From Jannaschia donghaensis (GTDB lineage: Bacteria > Pseudomonadota > Alphaproteobacteria > Rhodobacterales > Rhodobacteraceae): a stretch of 64,000 nt of DNA. The notes beneath the pieces are model-generated. The model did not search any database and was not told where the DNA came from. It was given only the letters and a program-made list of their open reading frames with translations. Shown in pieces: positions 8,917 to 17,363 of the stretch. The stretch spans positions 1,282-65,281 of the forward strand of contig NZ_CXSU01000011.1 in assembly GCF_001403795.1 (NCBI RefSeq). The letters are read 5' to 3'. The translations under genes were made by a program, and so were the position numbers. Each line of letters begins with the position of its first letter. Within the stretch, counting starts at the first letter, position 1.

Positions 8917-9489
8917 ATGCGCGCGATCGCCTTGACGACAACCCTCGCCCTCGTCGCCTTACCCGCCTTCGCCGACTGGACCCTCGACGGCGACAGATCC
9001 ACGCTCGGCTTCGTAACCACGAAGAACGGTGACGCGTCCGAGGCGCATATGTTCTCGGGCCTGTCCGGGACGGTTACCGATGACGGGGGTGCCGACGTCA
9101 CGATCCCGCTCGCATCGGTCGAAACCTTTATCGACATCCGCAACGAACGGATGCGCGACATCCTGTTCCGGGTCGCCGATTTTCCCGCCGCGACGATCAG
9201 CGCGCAAATCGACATGCAGCTTTTCGGCGCGATGGCGGCAGGCGACCGGATGACACAGGAGATCGAGATCACGGTGGCGGCCAACGGGACGGAGGCGGAG
9301 TATTTCGGCGACGTGTCCGTCACGCGGATCAGCGACACGCTCGTCGCCGTCAGCACGGCCCGGCCCTTCATCGTGAATGCCCGCGACCTGGGCTACGAAG
9401 ACGGCCTTGCCCAGCTGCAGGAAATCGCCAGCCTCGACGCGATTTCGCCCGCGGTGCCCGTGACCTTCGATCTGATCTTCGCGCGCTAG
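8917..9489 (+). CDS. YceI family periplasmic protein
   Basis: This 190-residue protein has a signal peptide (MRAIALTTTLALVALPAFA) followed by a YceI lipocalin-like domain (WTLDGDRSTLGFVTTKNG, then a SVETFIDIRNERMRDILF motif). YceI proteins bind long isoprenoids or lipids in the periplasm; the ligand here is unknown. GGAGG lies 8 bases before the ATG. It is divergent from ahcY, and the 185 bases between them (8732-8916) should hold both promoters. Confidence 0.9.
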   Translation: MRAIALTTTLALVALPAFADWTLDGDRSTLGFVTTKNGDASEAHMFSGLSGTVTDDGGADVTIPLASVETFIDIRNERMRDILFRVADFPAATISAQIDMQLFGAMAAGDRMTQEIEITVAANGTEAEYFGDVSVTRISDTLVAVSTARPFIVNARDLGYEDGLAQLQEIASLDAISPAVPVTFDLIFAR

Positions 9490-9536
9490 CTCAGCGCGGC
9501 CTTGCATCGCGTCTCCGTCCGTCTAGGACGGGGGGT

Positions 9537-10148
9537 ATGGCACGCCGCACTTCTCCGTCCCGCGCCTGGCAGCGGATGCTGTCCGGGCGACGCCTCGATC
9601 TGCTCGATCCGACGCCCGTCGATATCGAGATCGAGGATATCGCCCACGGCCTCGCCTTCGTCGCGCGGTGGAACGGACAGACGCGCGGCGACTGGCCTTA
9701 CTCCGTGGCCGAACATTCGCTTCTGGTTGTCGACATCTTCACCCGCCTCGACCCGCGGGCATCGCCCCGCCACCTGTTATCGGCCCTGCTGCACGACGCG
9801 CCCGAATACGTCATCGGCGACATGATTTCCCCAGTGAAGGCCGCGGTCGGGCCGGGCTACGGCGCGCTGGATGACCGGTTGCAGGCGGCGATCAATATCC
9901 GGTTCGGCCTGCCCGCACAGACGCCCGCGACCTTGAAGAAGCGTATCAAGCGGGCCGATACATTGTCCGCCTGGCTGGAGGCGACGCAGATCGCCGGGTT
10001 CTCCGATGTCGAGGCGGATCGTTTTTTCGGCAAACCCGCGCCAGGCGCGCTCGACGGGGTGTCGATCACCCTTCGTCCGCCCGCAGACGTGCGCGCCGAC
10101 TTTCTGGCGCGCCACGCCGCGCTGATGCGGGCCGGCGACCCGTCCTAG
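9537..10148 (+). CDS. HD domain hydrolase, YfbR-like
   Basis: This 203-residue soluble protein has the HD-superfamily metal motif order: H in VAEHSLLVVD (about residue 60), HD in ALLHDAPEYVIGDM (about 84) and a later D in KRADTLSAWLEA. This layout is that of YfbR-like 5'-deoxynucleotidases and related phosphohydrolases. The substrate cannot be read from sequence. A G-rich RBS-like run (aggacgggggg) immediately precedes the ATG. Confidence 0.85.
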   Translation: MARRTSPSRAWQRMLSGRRLDLLDPTPVDIEIEDIAHGLAFVARWNGQTRGDWPYSVAEHSLLVVDIFTRLDPRASPRHLLSALLHDAPEYVIGDMISPVKAAVGPGYGALDDRLQAAINIRFGLPAQTPATLKKRIKRADTLSAWLEATQIAGFSDVEADRFFGKPAPGALDGVSITLRPPADVRADFLARHAALMRAGDPS

Positions 10149-10214
10149 CACACCAGGCCCTTTGCCCGGACTTCATTCTTGCGCCCCGCCCGCCACGGGC
10201 GGTAGCCAGTCGCC

Positions 10215-10691
10215 ATGACCCCCGTGCACATCCGCCGCGCCCGTCCGTTCGATGCCGGGCCCATGGTGCGCCTGCTCAACACGATCGTCGCCGGCACCGC
10301 TGTCCTGCCACCCCCCAATCCAATGACCGCGGGTGAATTGCAGGACTGGATGGCGCACGGCGATCTCTGGCATCTGGCCGAACGCGCCGGGCAGGTTCTG
10401 GGCTTCCAATGGGTCGAACCGCATCCGCAACTGCCCGACACCACCTGCGACATCGCGACATTCGTCATGCCGGACGGCCAAGGCATGGGGATCGGGTCCA
10501 GCCTGTTCGATGCGACCCGGAAGGCGGCGAAATCCGCAGGGTTCACCCATATCCACGCGAAGGTCCGCGCCGCCAACGAAGGCGGTCTGATCTATTACCA
10601 GTCGCGCGGGTTCGAGCGTTTGACCCCGCGCGACGACCCCACCTCCGTCCGTCCCCCTGTCCAAAGCGTCACGATGACCTACCGTCTGTGA
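10215..10691 (+). CDS. GNAT family N-acetyltransferase
   Basis: This 158-residue GNAT domain starts with VHIRRARPFDAGPM as in RimI/PhnO-like proteins. The acetyl-CoA pyrophosphate loop is GQGMGIGSSLFDATRKAAK (near 93-111). The late-strand YYQSRGFERL motif (about 132-141) is also present. The acyl acceptor is unknown. The gene lies 66 bases after the HD hydrolase and 23 bases before the DUF2177 gene, so the three could share a transcript. Confidence 0.87.
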   Translation: MTPVHIRRARPFDAGPMVRLLNTIVAGTAVLPPPNPMTAGELQDWMAHGDLWHLAERAGQVLGFQWVEPHPQLPDTTCDIATFVMPDGQGMGIGSSLFDATRKAAKSAGFTHIHAKVRAANEGGLIYYQSRGFERLTPRDDPTSVRPPVQSVTMTYRL

Positions 10692-10714
10692 CGCCCAACC
10701 TAAGGACGCGCCCC

Positions 10715-11113
10715 ATGCAGATCATCTTCCTTTATGCCGCGACGCTGATCGTCTTCGCCGTCCTGGACGCCATCATGCTCACGAATGTTATGAAGCCGCT
10801 GTTCGAGAAACATCTGGGCGACATGATCCGAAGCCCGATCAACTTCGTTCCCGCCGCGGTCTTCTATCTTTTCTACATCGCCGGCATCCTGTACCTCGTG
10901 TCCCTGCCCGCGTTGCGCGACGGCAGCGTGGTATCGGCGGCCATCGGCGGCGCGGTTCTGGGCGCGGTGGCCTACGGCACCTACGAATTCACCAGCATGT
11001 CGGTCATGCGCGACTGGAGTTGGCAGATGGTCATCACCGACACGACATGGGGGGCCGTCCTGACTGCCACATCGGCCGCCGCCGGCGTCTGGGCGGTGAA
11101 GACGTTCGGCTAA
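10715..11113 (+). CDS. DUF2177 family membrane protein
   Basis: This 132-residue integral membrane protein has four predicted helices (about 4-20, 45-65, 72-92, 108-128). The conserved segments D-A-I-M near residue 18-21 and YGTYEFTSMSVMRDWSW in the third loop identify DUF2177. Function is unknown. Its TAA overlaps the TAG of the convergent lipoprotein gene by two bases. Confidence 0.87.
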   Translation: MQIIFLYAATLIVFAVLDAIMLTNVMKPLFEKHLGDMIRSPINFVPAAVFYLFYIAGILYLVSLPALRDGSVVSAAIGGAVLGAVAYGTYEFTSMSVMRDWSWQMVITDTTWGAVLTATSAAAGVWAVKTFG

Positions 11114-11460
11114 ACGCAGGTCCGTCCTGCCGTGCCCACGCCATTCGTCCAGCCGACGAATTTTTCACCCTCGAAGATGACGCGCAGGCCCGTCGTCGTG
11201 TCGAAAGCATCGCGTCCGGGCGCGGGGCAGTCGACGGGCTGCGGGCTGCGCCCTTCGATGCGCCCCATACTTTGAAGGGCCCCGATCCGATCACGACCGA
11301 ACCCGATCTCGCGCCCGCCCGACCCCGCAACCATCAATCCGCCGGGCGCGGGCACAAGGCTCAGGCCAGGGATTCCGTCGCCCGACCGGATGTCCGCGCC
11401 GCCGGTCGGCTGACAGGCAGCCAACACGACGACGGCAAGCCCGGCCAGGCCCCGCTTCAC
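11110..11460 (-). CDS. Small putative lipoprotein, translationally coupled to regA
   Basis: This 116-residue protein is unrecognised. The start is a GTG at 11460 that overlaps the regA stop codon (GTGA). The N-terminus is a lipoprotein signal (VKRGLAGLAVVVLAAC, lipobox LAAC with Cys16). The mature part has no family that I recognise and contains three further cysteines that could form disulfides. The overlap implies co-transcription and coupled translation with the redox response regulator. Assignment as a real gene rests on the lipobox, the start/stop overlap and strand continuity. Confidence 0.7.
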   Translation of the reverse strand: MKRGLAGLAVVVLAACQPTGGADIRSGDGIPGLSLVPAPGGLMVAGSGGREIGFGRDRIGALQSMGRIEGRSPQPVDCPAPGRDAFDTTTGLRVIFEGEKFVGWTNGVGTAGRTCV

Positions 11461-12008
11461 CGCGGCGACCGCTTGGCCAGGATACGTTGCAGGGTGCGGC
11501 GGTGCATATTCAGCCGCCGCGCCGTTTCCGACACGTTGCGGTCGCACAGCTCATAGACGCGCTGAATATGCTCCCACCGCACGCGGTCCGCGGACATCGG
11601 GTTCTCGGGCGGCGGCGGCAGGTCGTCGCCCTTGGCCAGAAGGGCCTGCATCACATCATTGGCATCCGCCGGCTTGGACAAGTAATCCGTCGCGCCGATC
11701 TTTACCGCCGCCACCGCCGTGGCGATCGCACCGTATCCGGTCAACACGACGATCCGCGCGTCGGGGCGCTTTTCACGCAGCCGTTCGACCACATCCAGAC
11801 CGTTGCCATCCTCCAGCCGCAGATCGACAACGGCATAGGCCGGTGGGCGCGCCGTGGCCTTGGCGATGCCTTCGGCCACGGACCCGGCCGCCTGCACGTC
11901 GAAGCCACGCTTTTCCATCGCGCGCTCCAGACGGCGCAGGAACGGCTCGTCGTCGTCAACCAGCAGCAGCGTCGGGTCTGGCCCGATTTCCAGGGGGGTA
12001 TCGCTCAT
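11457..12008 (-). CDS. regA: RegA/PrrA/ActR redox response regulator
   Basis: This is the DNA-binding partner of RegB and controls photosynthesis, respiration, carbon and nitrogen fixation genes in response to redox state in related bacteria. The 183-residue length is typical. The receiver domain has the acidic pair DDD at 18-20, phospho-acceptor Asp62 in VVDLRLEDG, then VVLTGYGAI and KPAD. A proline linker (PPPPENP) leads to a Fis-type helix-turn-helix ending SETARRLNMHRRTLQRIL. It is divergent from regB with 81 bases between the start codons. Unlike the classic Rhodobacter layout, no senC/prrC gene accompanies it in this window. Confidence 0.95.
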   Translation of the reverse strand: MSDTPLEIGPDPTLLLVDDDEPFLRRLERAMEKRGFDVQAAGSVAEGIAKATARPPAYAVVDLRLEDGNGLDVVERLREKRPDARIVVLTGYGAIATAVAAVKIGATDYLSKPADANDVMQALLAKGDDLPPPPENPMSADRVRWEHIQRVYELCDRNVSETARRLNMHRRTLQRILAKRSPR

Positions 12009-12089
12009 CGCGTTTCTCCAATGCCCTTGTTTAAGGGGAGATATGGGTCATTCTCAGACCGGTCAAACGCGGATGGACCAAATAACCCC

Positions 12090-13454
12090 ATGACCTTCGA
12101 AAGCACGGACAGCCTTCTGCCCCCCGAAACCGAGGCGCCACGCGTCCGTCTTGGTACCCTGGTGAACCTACGATGGCTTGCCATCCTGGGACAATCCGTC
12201 ACGGTCCTTTTCGCCAGTTTGTTCCTGGATTTGCGGTTCGAACTGGGATTATGCGCCCTCGTCATCGGGACCGGGGCCGTCGCCAACCTCACGATCGAGG
12301 CGTTCCGCCCCGGCAATGCGCGACTGTCCGAACGCTCCGCCATCGCGTTCCTTCTGTTCGATCTGGTGCAGCTGACGGCCATGCTGTTCCTGACCGGCGG
12401 GCTGAACAATCCCTTCGCGCTGCTGTTCATGGCCCCCGTCACCATCTCGGCGACGGCGCTGTCGTTGCGCGCGACCATGACGCTGGGGGCGATCGGCATC
12501 GCGCTCATCACGATGCTGGCGGGCTATCACCTGCCGCTGCGCCTGTCGGACGGTCAGATCCTTGCCCTGCCGCAGCTGCAACTGGTGGGATTCTGGCTGG
12601 CGATCGTGATCGGCATGGTCTTCCTCGCAGGCTTCGCCTTCCGCCTGACGTTGGAGACAGAGCGAATGTCCAATGCCCTGCTTGCGACGCAGACCGTGCT
12701 CGCCCGCGAACAAAAGCTGCACGACCTGGGCGGCGTGGTCGCCGCCGCCGCGCACGAATTGGGCACGCCCTTGGCCACGATCAAACTGGTCTCGGCCGAA
12801 CTGGTGGACGAATTGTCCGACAACGCCGAATTGCGTGCCGACGCCGAGCTCATCCGCTCCCAAGCTGACCGCTGTCGCGACATTCTGCGCTCTATGGGGC
12901 GCGCGGGGAAATCCGACCGCCAGATGCGTGCGGTCCCATTGGAGGAGCTGATCCGCGAAGCGGCCGACCCGCATGCCGACCGGGGCATCGTCATCCACAG
13001 CAGTTGGAGCGGGTTGGACGGCAGCGCCGACCGGATGCCGACGCTCAACCGCATGCCGGAAGTGATTCACGGGCTGCGCAACCTGATCCAGAATGCGGTG
13101 GATTTCGCGCATTCCGAGATCTGGATCGACGGGCGCTGGTCCGATGACACGATCATCCTGCGCATCATCGACGACGGCCCCGGCTATCCGCCCGAGGTTC
13201 TGAACCGCCTGGGCGACCCCTTCCTGCGCAGCCGGCGCCGCAAGGGGTACGTCGGAATGGGTCTTGGCCTGTTCATCGCGAAAACCCTGCTGGAGCGGAC
13301 GGGTGCCACTCTTTCTTTCGCCAATGGATCGACCGTCGGACGGGCCCGCCCCCCGTCGCGCGGCGGGGCCATCGCCGAGGCTGTCTGGGCCCGCGCCGCG
13401 CTGGAGGAAAGCGACCGCGCGATCCTTGGGGAAAACGTCCCGATCACGGGATAA
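12090..13454 (+). CDS. regB: RegB/PrrB redox sensor histidine kinase
   Basis: This is the membrane kinase that phosphorylates RegA under reducing conditions. It has 454 residues, with six transmembrane segments between about 25 and 185. The quinone-binding heptad GGLNNPF lies at 103-109. The H-box AAHELGTPLATIKL has the autophosphorylated His222. The redox-active cysteine of this family is at 262 in SQADRCRDIL. The ATPase domain follows with an N-box (LRNLIQNAVDF) and GPGYPPE, GMGLGLFIAK. All the sensory residues known from Rhodobacter RegB are therefore present. The start at 12090 aligns with family members; an upstream open frame to 11487 is the antisense of regA. Confidence 0.96.
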   Translation: MTFESTDSLLPPETEAPRVRLGTLVNLRWLAILGQSVTVLFASLFLDLRFELGLCALVIGTGAVANLTIEAFRPGNARLSERSAIAFLLFDLVQLTAMLFLTGGLNNPFALLFMAPVTISATALSLRATMTLGAIGIALITMLAGYHLPLRLSDGQILALPQLQLVGFWLAIVIGMVFLAGFAFRLTLETERMSNALLATQTVLAREQKLHDLGGVVAAAAHELGTPLATIKLVSAELVDELSDNAELRADAELIRSQADRCRDILRSMGRAGKSDRQMRAVPLEELIREAADPHADRGIVIHSSWSGLDGSADRMPTLNRMPEVIHGLRNLIQNAVDFAHSEIWIDGRWSDDTIILRIIDDGPGYPPEVLNRLGDPFLRSRRRKGYVGMGLGLFIAKTLLERTGATLSFANGSTVGRARPPSRGGAIAEAVWARAALEESDRAILGENVPITG

Positions 13455-13473
13455 CGCTGGCGTCCCACCGTCG

Positions 13474-13489
13474 TTAACGGCCCCTTAAC
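13474..13489 (+). promoter_or_regulatory. CtrA-type box, TTAA-N7-TTAAC
   Basis: TTAA (13474-13477), seven bases, then TTAAC (13485-13489) is an exact match to the CtrA consensus of alphaproteobacteria, 42 bases ahead of the PAS-protein ATG and 20 bases after the regB stop. TTAA is rare in this GC-rich DNA, which raises its weight. Binding is inferred. Confidence 0.55.
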
Positions 13490-13530
13490 CAAATTGAACC
13501 ACCCTCTGATCCGCAGAGGGGAGACGAGAG

Positions 13531-15117
13531 ATGCATGACGCCGGGTTGATTCTGATCCCCATCGTGGGCGGGGCCTTCGCGGCCGCGACATCGCTCCTGC
13601 TGGTGCTGTGGCTCGCGGGGCGCATGCGGGGCGCGTCGCGCGCGTCGATCACGCCCGACCAGCTTTCGGACCCCCGCACCTTCCGGTTCCGCAACGGATA
13701 CCTCGTCGATCATTCCGATAACGTCGGTTTTCTGTTGCCCGACCCGGTCGACCGGATGACGGCCTGGTCCGATCTGGCGCGCGGGCTGGACGATCTTCTG
13801 CCGGGCGCGAAATCGGCGTTTCGCGCGCTGGGTCTCGATGGCACGCCGTTCCGGCTGGACGGCGCACTCGGGTCCGATCGGATCGTGGCCTTGGGTCGGC
13901 ACGACGCCGGCGACCTGTGCTTGACGGTCGTGGCGTCCCAAGCGGGGCAGGCGACGGTGCGTATCGATGCCGACAGCCTGGATGCGATCACATCCGAACG
14001 CGACGCCCTGATCCGCGCGGACGAAACGTCGCCCGCGCTCAGCTGGACCCTCGATGCGAAGCGCGACATCGTCTGGTGCAACGCGGCCTACCGCGGGCTG
14101 ATCGAACGCTGCATGGGGCCGGACGCCGCGCGGGGCTGGCCGCTGCGGGTGCTGTTCCCCGATGGGGACGGGGCGCGTGTCGGTCGGTCGCGCCGCAAAT
14201 GCATCGACGATCTCGGGGAAGAGCATTGGTTCGACGTCACGTTGACCGGTCCGGATGCGAACGGACACCTCCAGGGGCATGCGCTGTCGCTGGACGGCGT
14301 CATCAAGGCCGAGACGGCACTGCGCACCTTCATCCAGACCCTCACCAAGAGTTTCGCGGTCCTGCCCACGGGCCTCGCCATCTTCGACCGAAGCGGTCAC
14401 CTCACCCTGTTCAATCCTGCCCTGATGGACCTGACCGGGCTTGACGGCACACTTCTGTCGCGCCGTCCGCACATCACCGATGTCTTCAATCAGTTGCGGG
14501 ACAGTCAGAAAATCCCCGAACCGCGCGACTACAAGGCCTGGCTTCAGACCCTGACCGATGCACCGGGCGACCGCGCGCAGCCCCCCCACATCGAGACGTG
14601 GACCCTGCCCGGCCGCGGCAGCCTGCGCATGACCGCGCGCCCGCAGGATGACGGCGCGATCACACTGCTGCTGGAGGATGTCTCTGTCGATATCTCGACC
14701 GAACGGCGCGCCCGGCAGAACCACGACATGTTCGCCGATGTCCTCGGCCATGTGGACACCGCCGTCATCGCCTTCGATGCCAAGGGGCAGCGCACGGTCG
14801 CGACCGATCTGGCACAGGCGATGTGGTTTCACGACGGTCAGGGCATTCCCTTGCCCAAGACCCTGCGCAGCTGCCTTACCCTCTGGGCGTCGATGACCCG
14901 GCCGACACCGCTCTGGGGCGAGATCAGGGATCTGGTCCAGGGACCGCTGGACGCGCGCGCTTCCTGGGATGAAAACCTCGTTCTGTCGGACGGGACGGCC
15001 ATGTGGATCCGCGTCCTGCCGCAGCCAGATGGCGGCCTGGCGCTGGCCCTGCGGTCCGATCGGGACATCGTGCCGGTCGCTCCGGTCCTTGCCGATCCGC
15101 CGGCCATGACCGCCTGA
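13531..15117 (+). CDS. Membrane-anchored PAS-domain protein
   Basis: This 528-residue protein has one N-terminal transmembrane segment (about 5-28) and a cytoplasmic part with at least two or three PAS-like modules. One is near 165-260 (SWTLDAKRDIVWCNAAY), one near 272-385 (SFAVLPTGLAIFDRSGHLTL) and one near 400-480 (VDTAVIAFDAKGQ). No H-box, ATP-binding kinase domain, GGDEF or EAL follows; the protein ends after the last PAS module. It could be a degenerate kinase or a scaffold like the sensory half of DivL. It lies between regB and the tsaE operon and has a CtrA-type box in its promoter region. A short hairpin (ccctct/agaggg) lies just before the RBS. Confidence 0.8.
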   Translation: MHDAGLILIPIVGGAFAAATSLLLVLWLAGRMRGASRASITPDQLSDPRTFRFRNGYLVDHSDNVGFLLPDPVDRMTAWSDLARGLDDLLPGAKSAFRALGLDGTPFRLDGALGSDRIVALGRHDAGDLCLTVVASQAGQATVRIDADSLDAITSERDALIRADETSPALSWTLDAKRDIVWCNAAYRGLIERCMGPDAARGWPLRVLFPDGDGARVGRSRRKCIDDLGEEHWFDVTLTGPDANGHLQGHALSLDGVIKAETALRTFIQTLTKSFAVLPTGLAIFDRSGHLTLFNPALMDLTGLDGTLLSRRPHITDVFNQLRDSQKIPEPRDYKAWLQTLTDAPGDRAQPPHIETWTLPGRGSLRMTARPQDDGAITLLLEDVSVDISTERRARQNHDMFADVLGHVDTAVIAFDAKGQRTVATDLAQAMWFHDGQGIPLPKTLRSCLTLWASMTRPTPLWGEIRDLVQGPLDARASWDENLVLSDGTAMWIRVLPQPDGGLALALRSDRDIVPVAPVLADPPAMTA

Positions 15118-15184
15118 CATCAACACGGCGCGTCCTGCGGATTGCCCTTGCCGCGATCCCATGGGGCCGGCTAACTGCGCGGGC

Positions 15185-15676
15185 ATGACCGCCCCGATCC
15201 TGACCCGCTTCCTCGCCGATCCGACCGCGACCGACGCCCTGGCCCGGGCGATCGCCCCGCTGGTCGGTGCCGGCGACGCGATCCTGCTTCACGGACCGGT
15301 CGGCGCGGGCAAGACGGCCTTCGCCCGCGCGCTGATCGGCGCGTTGCAGCGGGCCGCAAACCTCGACCCCGAAGACGTGCCCTCTCCGACCTTCACCTTG
15401 GTGCAGACCTATCCCACCGGTCCTTTTGAGACGTGGCACGCCGATCTCTACCGCCTTTCCGGACCCGATGCCGTGGTCGAGCTGGGCCTGGACGAGGCGT
15501 TCGGCACCGCGTTGTGCCTGATCGAATGGCCCGACCGGCTGGGCGCGGATCGTCCCGCGCGGGCCATCGACCTGACCCTGACCCCGACGCCGGACGACGG
15601 CCGCGATCTGCGGATCGACGGCCCCGACGACATCCTTGCGCGGCTTGCCCCCGCCTTTGCGAAAGCCCCGACATGA
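15185..15676 (+). CDS. tsaE: TsaE, tRNA threonylcarbamoyladenosine biosynthesis ATPase
   Basis: TsaE is the ATPase that works with TsaB and TsaD to put the t6A modification on ANN-decoding tRNAs. It has 163 residues with Walker A GPVGAGKTAFARAL near 38, the conserved SPTFTLVQ motif and HADLYRL, followed by LIEWPDRL, all in family order. The ATG at 15185 starts the conserved part; the frame upstream to 15161 is not conserved. The stop overlaps the amgK start (ATGA), making it the first gene of a five-gene overlapping run. Confidence 0.94.
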   Translation: MTAPILTRFLADPTATDALARAIAPLVGAGDAILLHGPVGAGKTAFARALIGALQRAANLDPEDVPSPTFTLVQTYPTGPFETWHADLYRLSGPDAVVELGLDEAFGTALCLIEWPDRLGADRPARAIDLTLTPTPDDGRDLRIDGPDDILARLAPAFAKAPT

Positions 15677-16695
15677 CCGACCGCCCGGCCCGGATCGACG
15701 CCTTTCTGCACGCCGCCGGATGGGGGGACGCGCGCCGTGACCCGCTTGCGGGCGACGCCTCGCTGCGACGCTATATTCGGCTCGACAAGAATGGGGCGCG
15801 CGCCATCTTGATGGATGCGCCACCCGACACCGGCGAGGATATCCAGCCTTTCATCGCGATCGCCGACTGGTTGACCGAACGCGGCTTTTCCGCCCCCCAG
15901 ATCCTGGCCCGCGACCCGGCGCAGGGCTTCCTGCTTCTGGAAGATCTGGGCGACGACCTGCTGGCCGTTCACGCCGCCGCGCACCCGGCCGAGGAGCCCG
16001 TCCTCTATGCCGGGGCAGCCCGCATGCTGGCCGCATTGCAGACCCACGCACCACCGGCCCTGCCGTCCTATCCCGCGCAGATGGCTGCCCTGACCACGAC
16101 CGTCTTCGATTGGTACGCGCCCGCCCACCGCGCCCGAAAGGCGGAGCTTCAGGCGGCGATGCAGCGCGCCATCGACGCCACGCTGACCGGCCCGGCGGTT
16201 CTGGTGCACCGCGATTTTCACGCCGAAAACCTGCTCTGGCTGCCCGACCGCGACGGCCCCGCCCGCATCGGCCTGCTGGATTTTCAGGATGCGATGACCG
16301 GCCCGGCTGAATACGACCTCGCCTCTCTCATCCACGATCCGCGCCGCGCTGTCTCGCCCGCCGCCGTCCAGGCCGCGACGCAGGCCTTTCTGACGGCCAC
16401 CGGGGCGGACCCGGATGTCACCCGCGCGCGCATCGCCGTCTGCTCGGTGCAGCGCAGCCTGCGCATCATCGGACGGGTGTTTACCCGCCTATGCCTGCAG
16501 TCCGGGCGGACGTCCTACCTGCGCTTCATCCCGCCCACCTGGCAGGCGTTGCAGCGCGAATTGCAGCATCCCGCCCTCGGGGATGTACGCGCGCTGCTCG
16601 ACGAGTTGCTGCCCGTGCCCGACGCCGAATGGATGGCCCGAACGCAGGCGCAGGCGGGCCGGTTCGCGGGCCGCGATCACGCGGATGCGCCATGA
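15673..16695 (+). CDS. amgK: AmgK, N-acetylmuramate/N-acetylglucosamine anomeric kinase
   Basis: This is an aminoglycoside-phosphotransferase-fold sugar kinase of 340 residues. The catalytic Brenner motif is LVHRDFHAENLLWL (about 175-188) and the metal-binding DFQDA follows. In the recycling pathway known from Pseudomonas, AmgK makes MurNAc-1-phosphate and MurU converts it to UDP-MurNAc, bypassing de novo MurA (the fosfomycin target). The next gene is murU, overlapping by ATGA, which supports this role over a generic phosphotransferase. It is co-encoded with tsaE upstream. Confidence 0.9.
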   Translation: MTDRPARIDAFLHAAGWGDARRDPLAGDASLRRYIRLDKNGARAILMDAPPDTGEDIQPFIAIADWLTERGFSAPQILARDPAQGFLLLEDLGDDLLAVHAAAHPAEEPVLYAGAARMLAALQTHAPPALPSYPAQMAALTTTVFDWYAPAHRARKAELQAAMQRAIDATLTGPAVLVHRDFHAENLLWLPDRDGPARIGLLDFQDAMTGPAEYDLASLIHDPRRAVSPAAVQAATQAFLTATGADPDVTRARIAVCSVQRSLRIIGRVFTRLCLQSGRTSYLRFIPPTWQALQRELQHPALGDVRALLDELLPVPDAEWMARTQAQAGRFAGRDHADAP

Positions 16696-17363
16696 TCGCC
16701 ACCATGGTCTTCGCCGCCGGTCGCGGCACCCGGATGCGCCCGCTGACCGATGATCGCCCCAAGGCGATGGTTCAGGTCGCGGGCCGCCCCCTGATCGACC
16801 ACGCCCTGCATCAGGTGGCCGGACCTGGCCCGACGGTCGTCAACGCGCACCACTTCGCAGATCTGTTGCAGCGCCACCTGGCCGACAAAACCATCGCGGT
16901 AATCCACGAGACGCCGACCCTGCTGGAAACCGGGGGCGGGTTGCGCAATGCCCTGCCGCAGCTGGGCGACGGGCCCGTCCTGACGATGAACGCCGATGCC
17001 TGCTGGACCGGCCCGCGCGCGCGCGACACCCTGCTGGCGGCGTGGGATGCCGACGCGATGGACGGCCTCCTCCTGCTCGTGCCGCAGAACCGCGCCATTG
17101 GCCAGGCGGGGGGCAACTTCGCGCGCGACGCGCAGGGGCGGCTGACGCGCGATCGGGAAGGGTTGGTTCATACCGGCGCGGGCATCGTCAAGCCTGGCGG
17201 TCTGTTGGCAGACCCACGCGACGTTTTCTCGCTTCGGGATCTGTGGTTCGACATGATCGACCGGGGCCGTCTGTTCGGCGTGGTCCATCCCGGCCGATGG
17301 GCCGACGTCGGCACGCCGGACGGCATCGCCGCCGCCGAAGCCATGCTGGCGGACGCGACATGA
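16692..17363 (+). CDS. murU: MurU, N-acetylmuramate-1-phosphate uridylyltransferase
   Basis: This 223-residue nucleotidyltransferase starts with the signature AAGRGTRMRPLTDDRPK (residues 8-24). It goes on with a GRPLIDHAL loop, VVNAHHFADLL, and NADACW, where the Asp would bind Mg. It is the short form lacking any hexapeptide acetyltransferase domain, as expected for MurU rather than GlmU. It overlaps amgK upstream and addB downstream by ATGA. Function follows from homology plus pairing with amgK. Confidence 0.9.
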   Translation: MIATMVFAAGRGTRMRPLTDDRPKAMVQVAGRPLIDHALHQVAGPGPTVVNAHHFADLLQRHLADKTIAVIHETPTLLETGGGLRNALPQLGDGPVLTMNADACWTGPRARDTLLAAWDADAMDGLLLLVPQNRAIGQAGGNFARDAQGRLTRDREGLVHTGAGIVKPGGLLADPRDVFSLRDLWFDMIDRGRLFGVVHPGRWADVGTPDGIAAAEAMLADAT

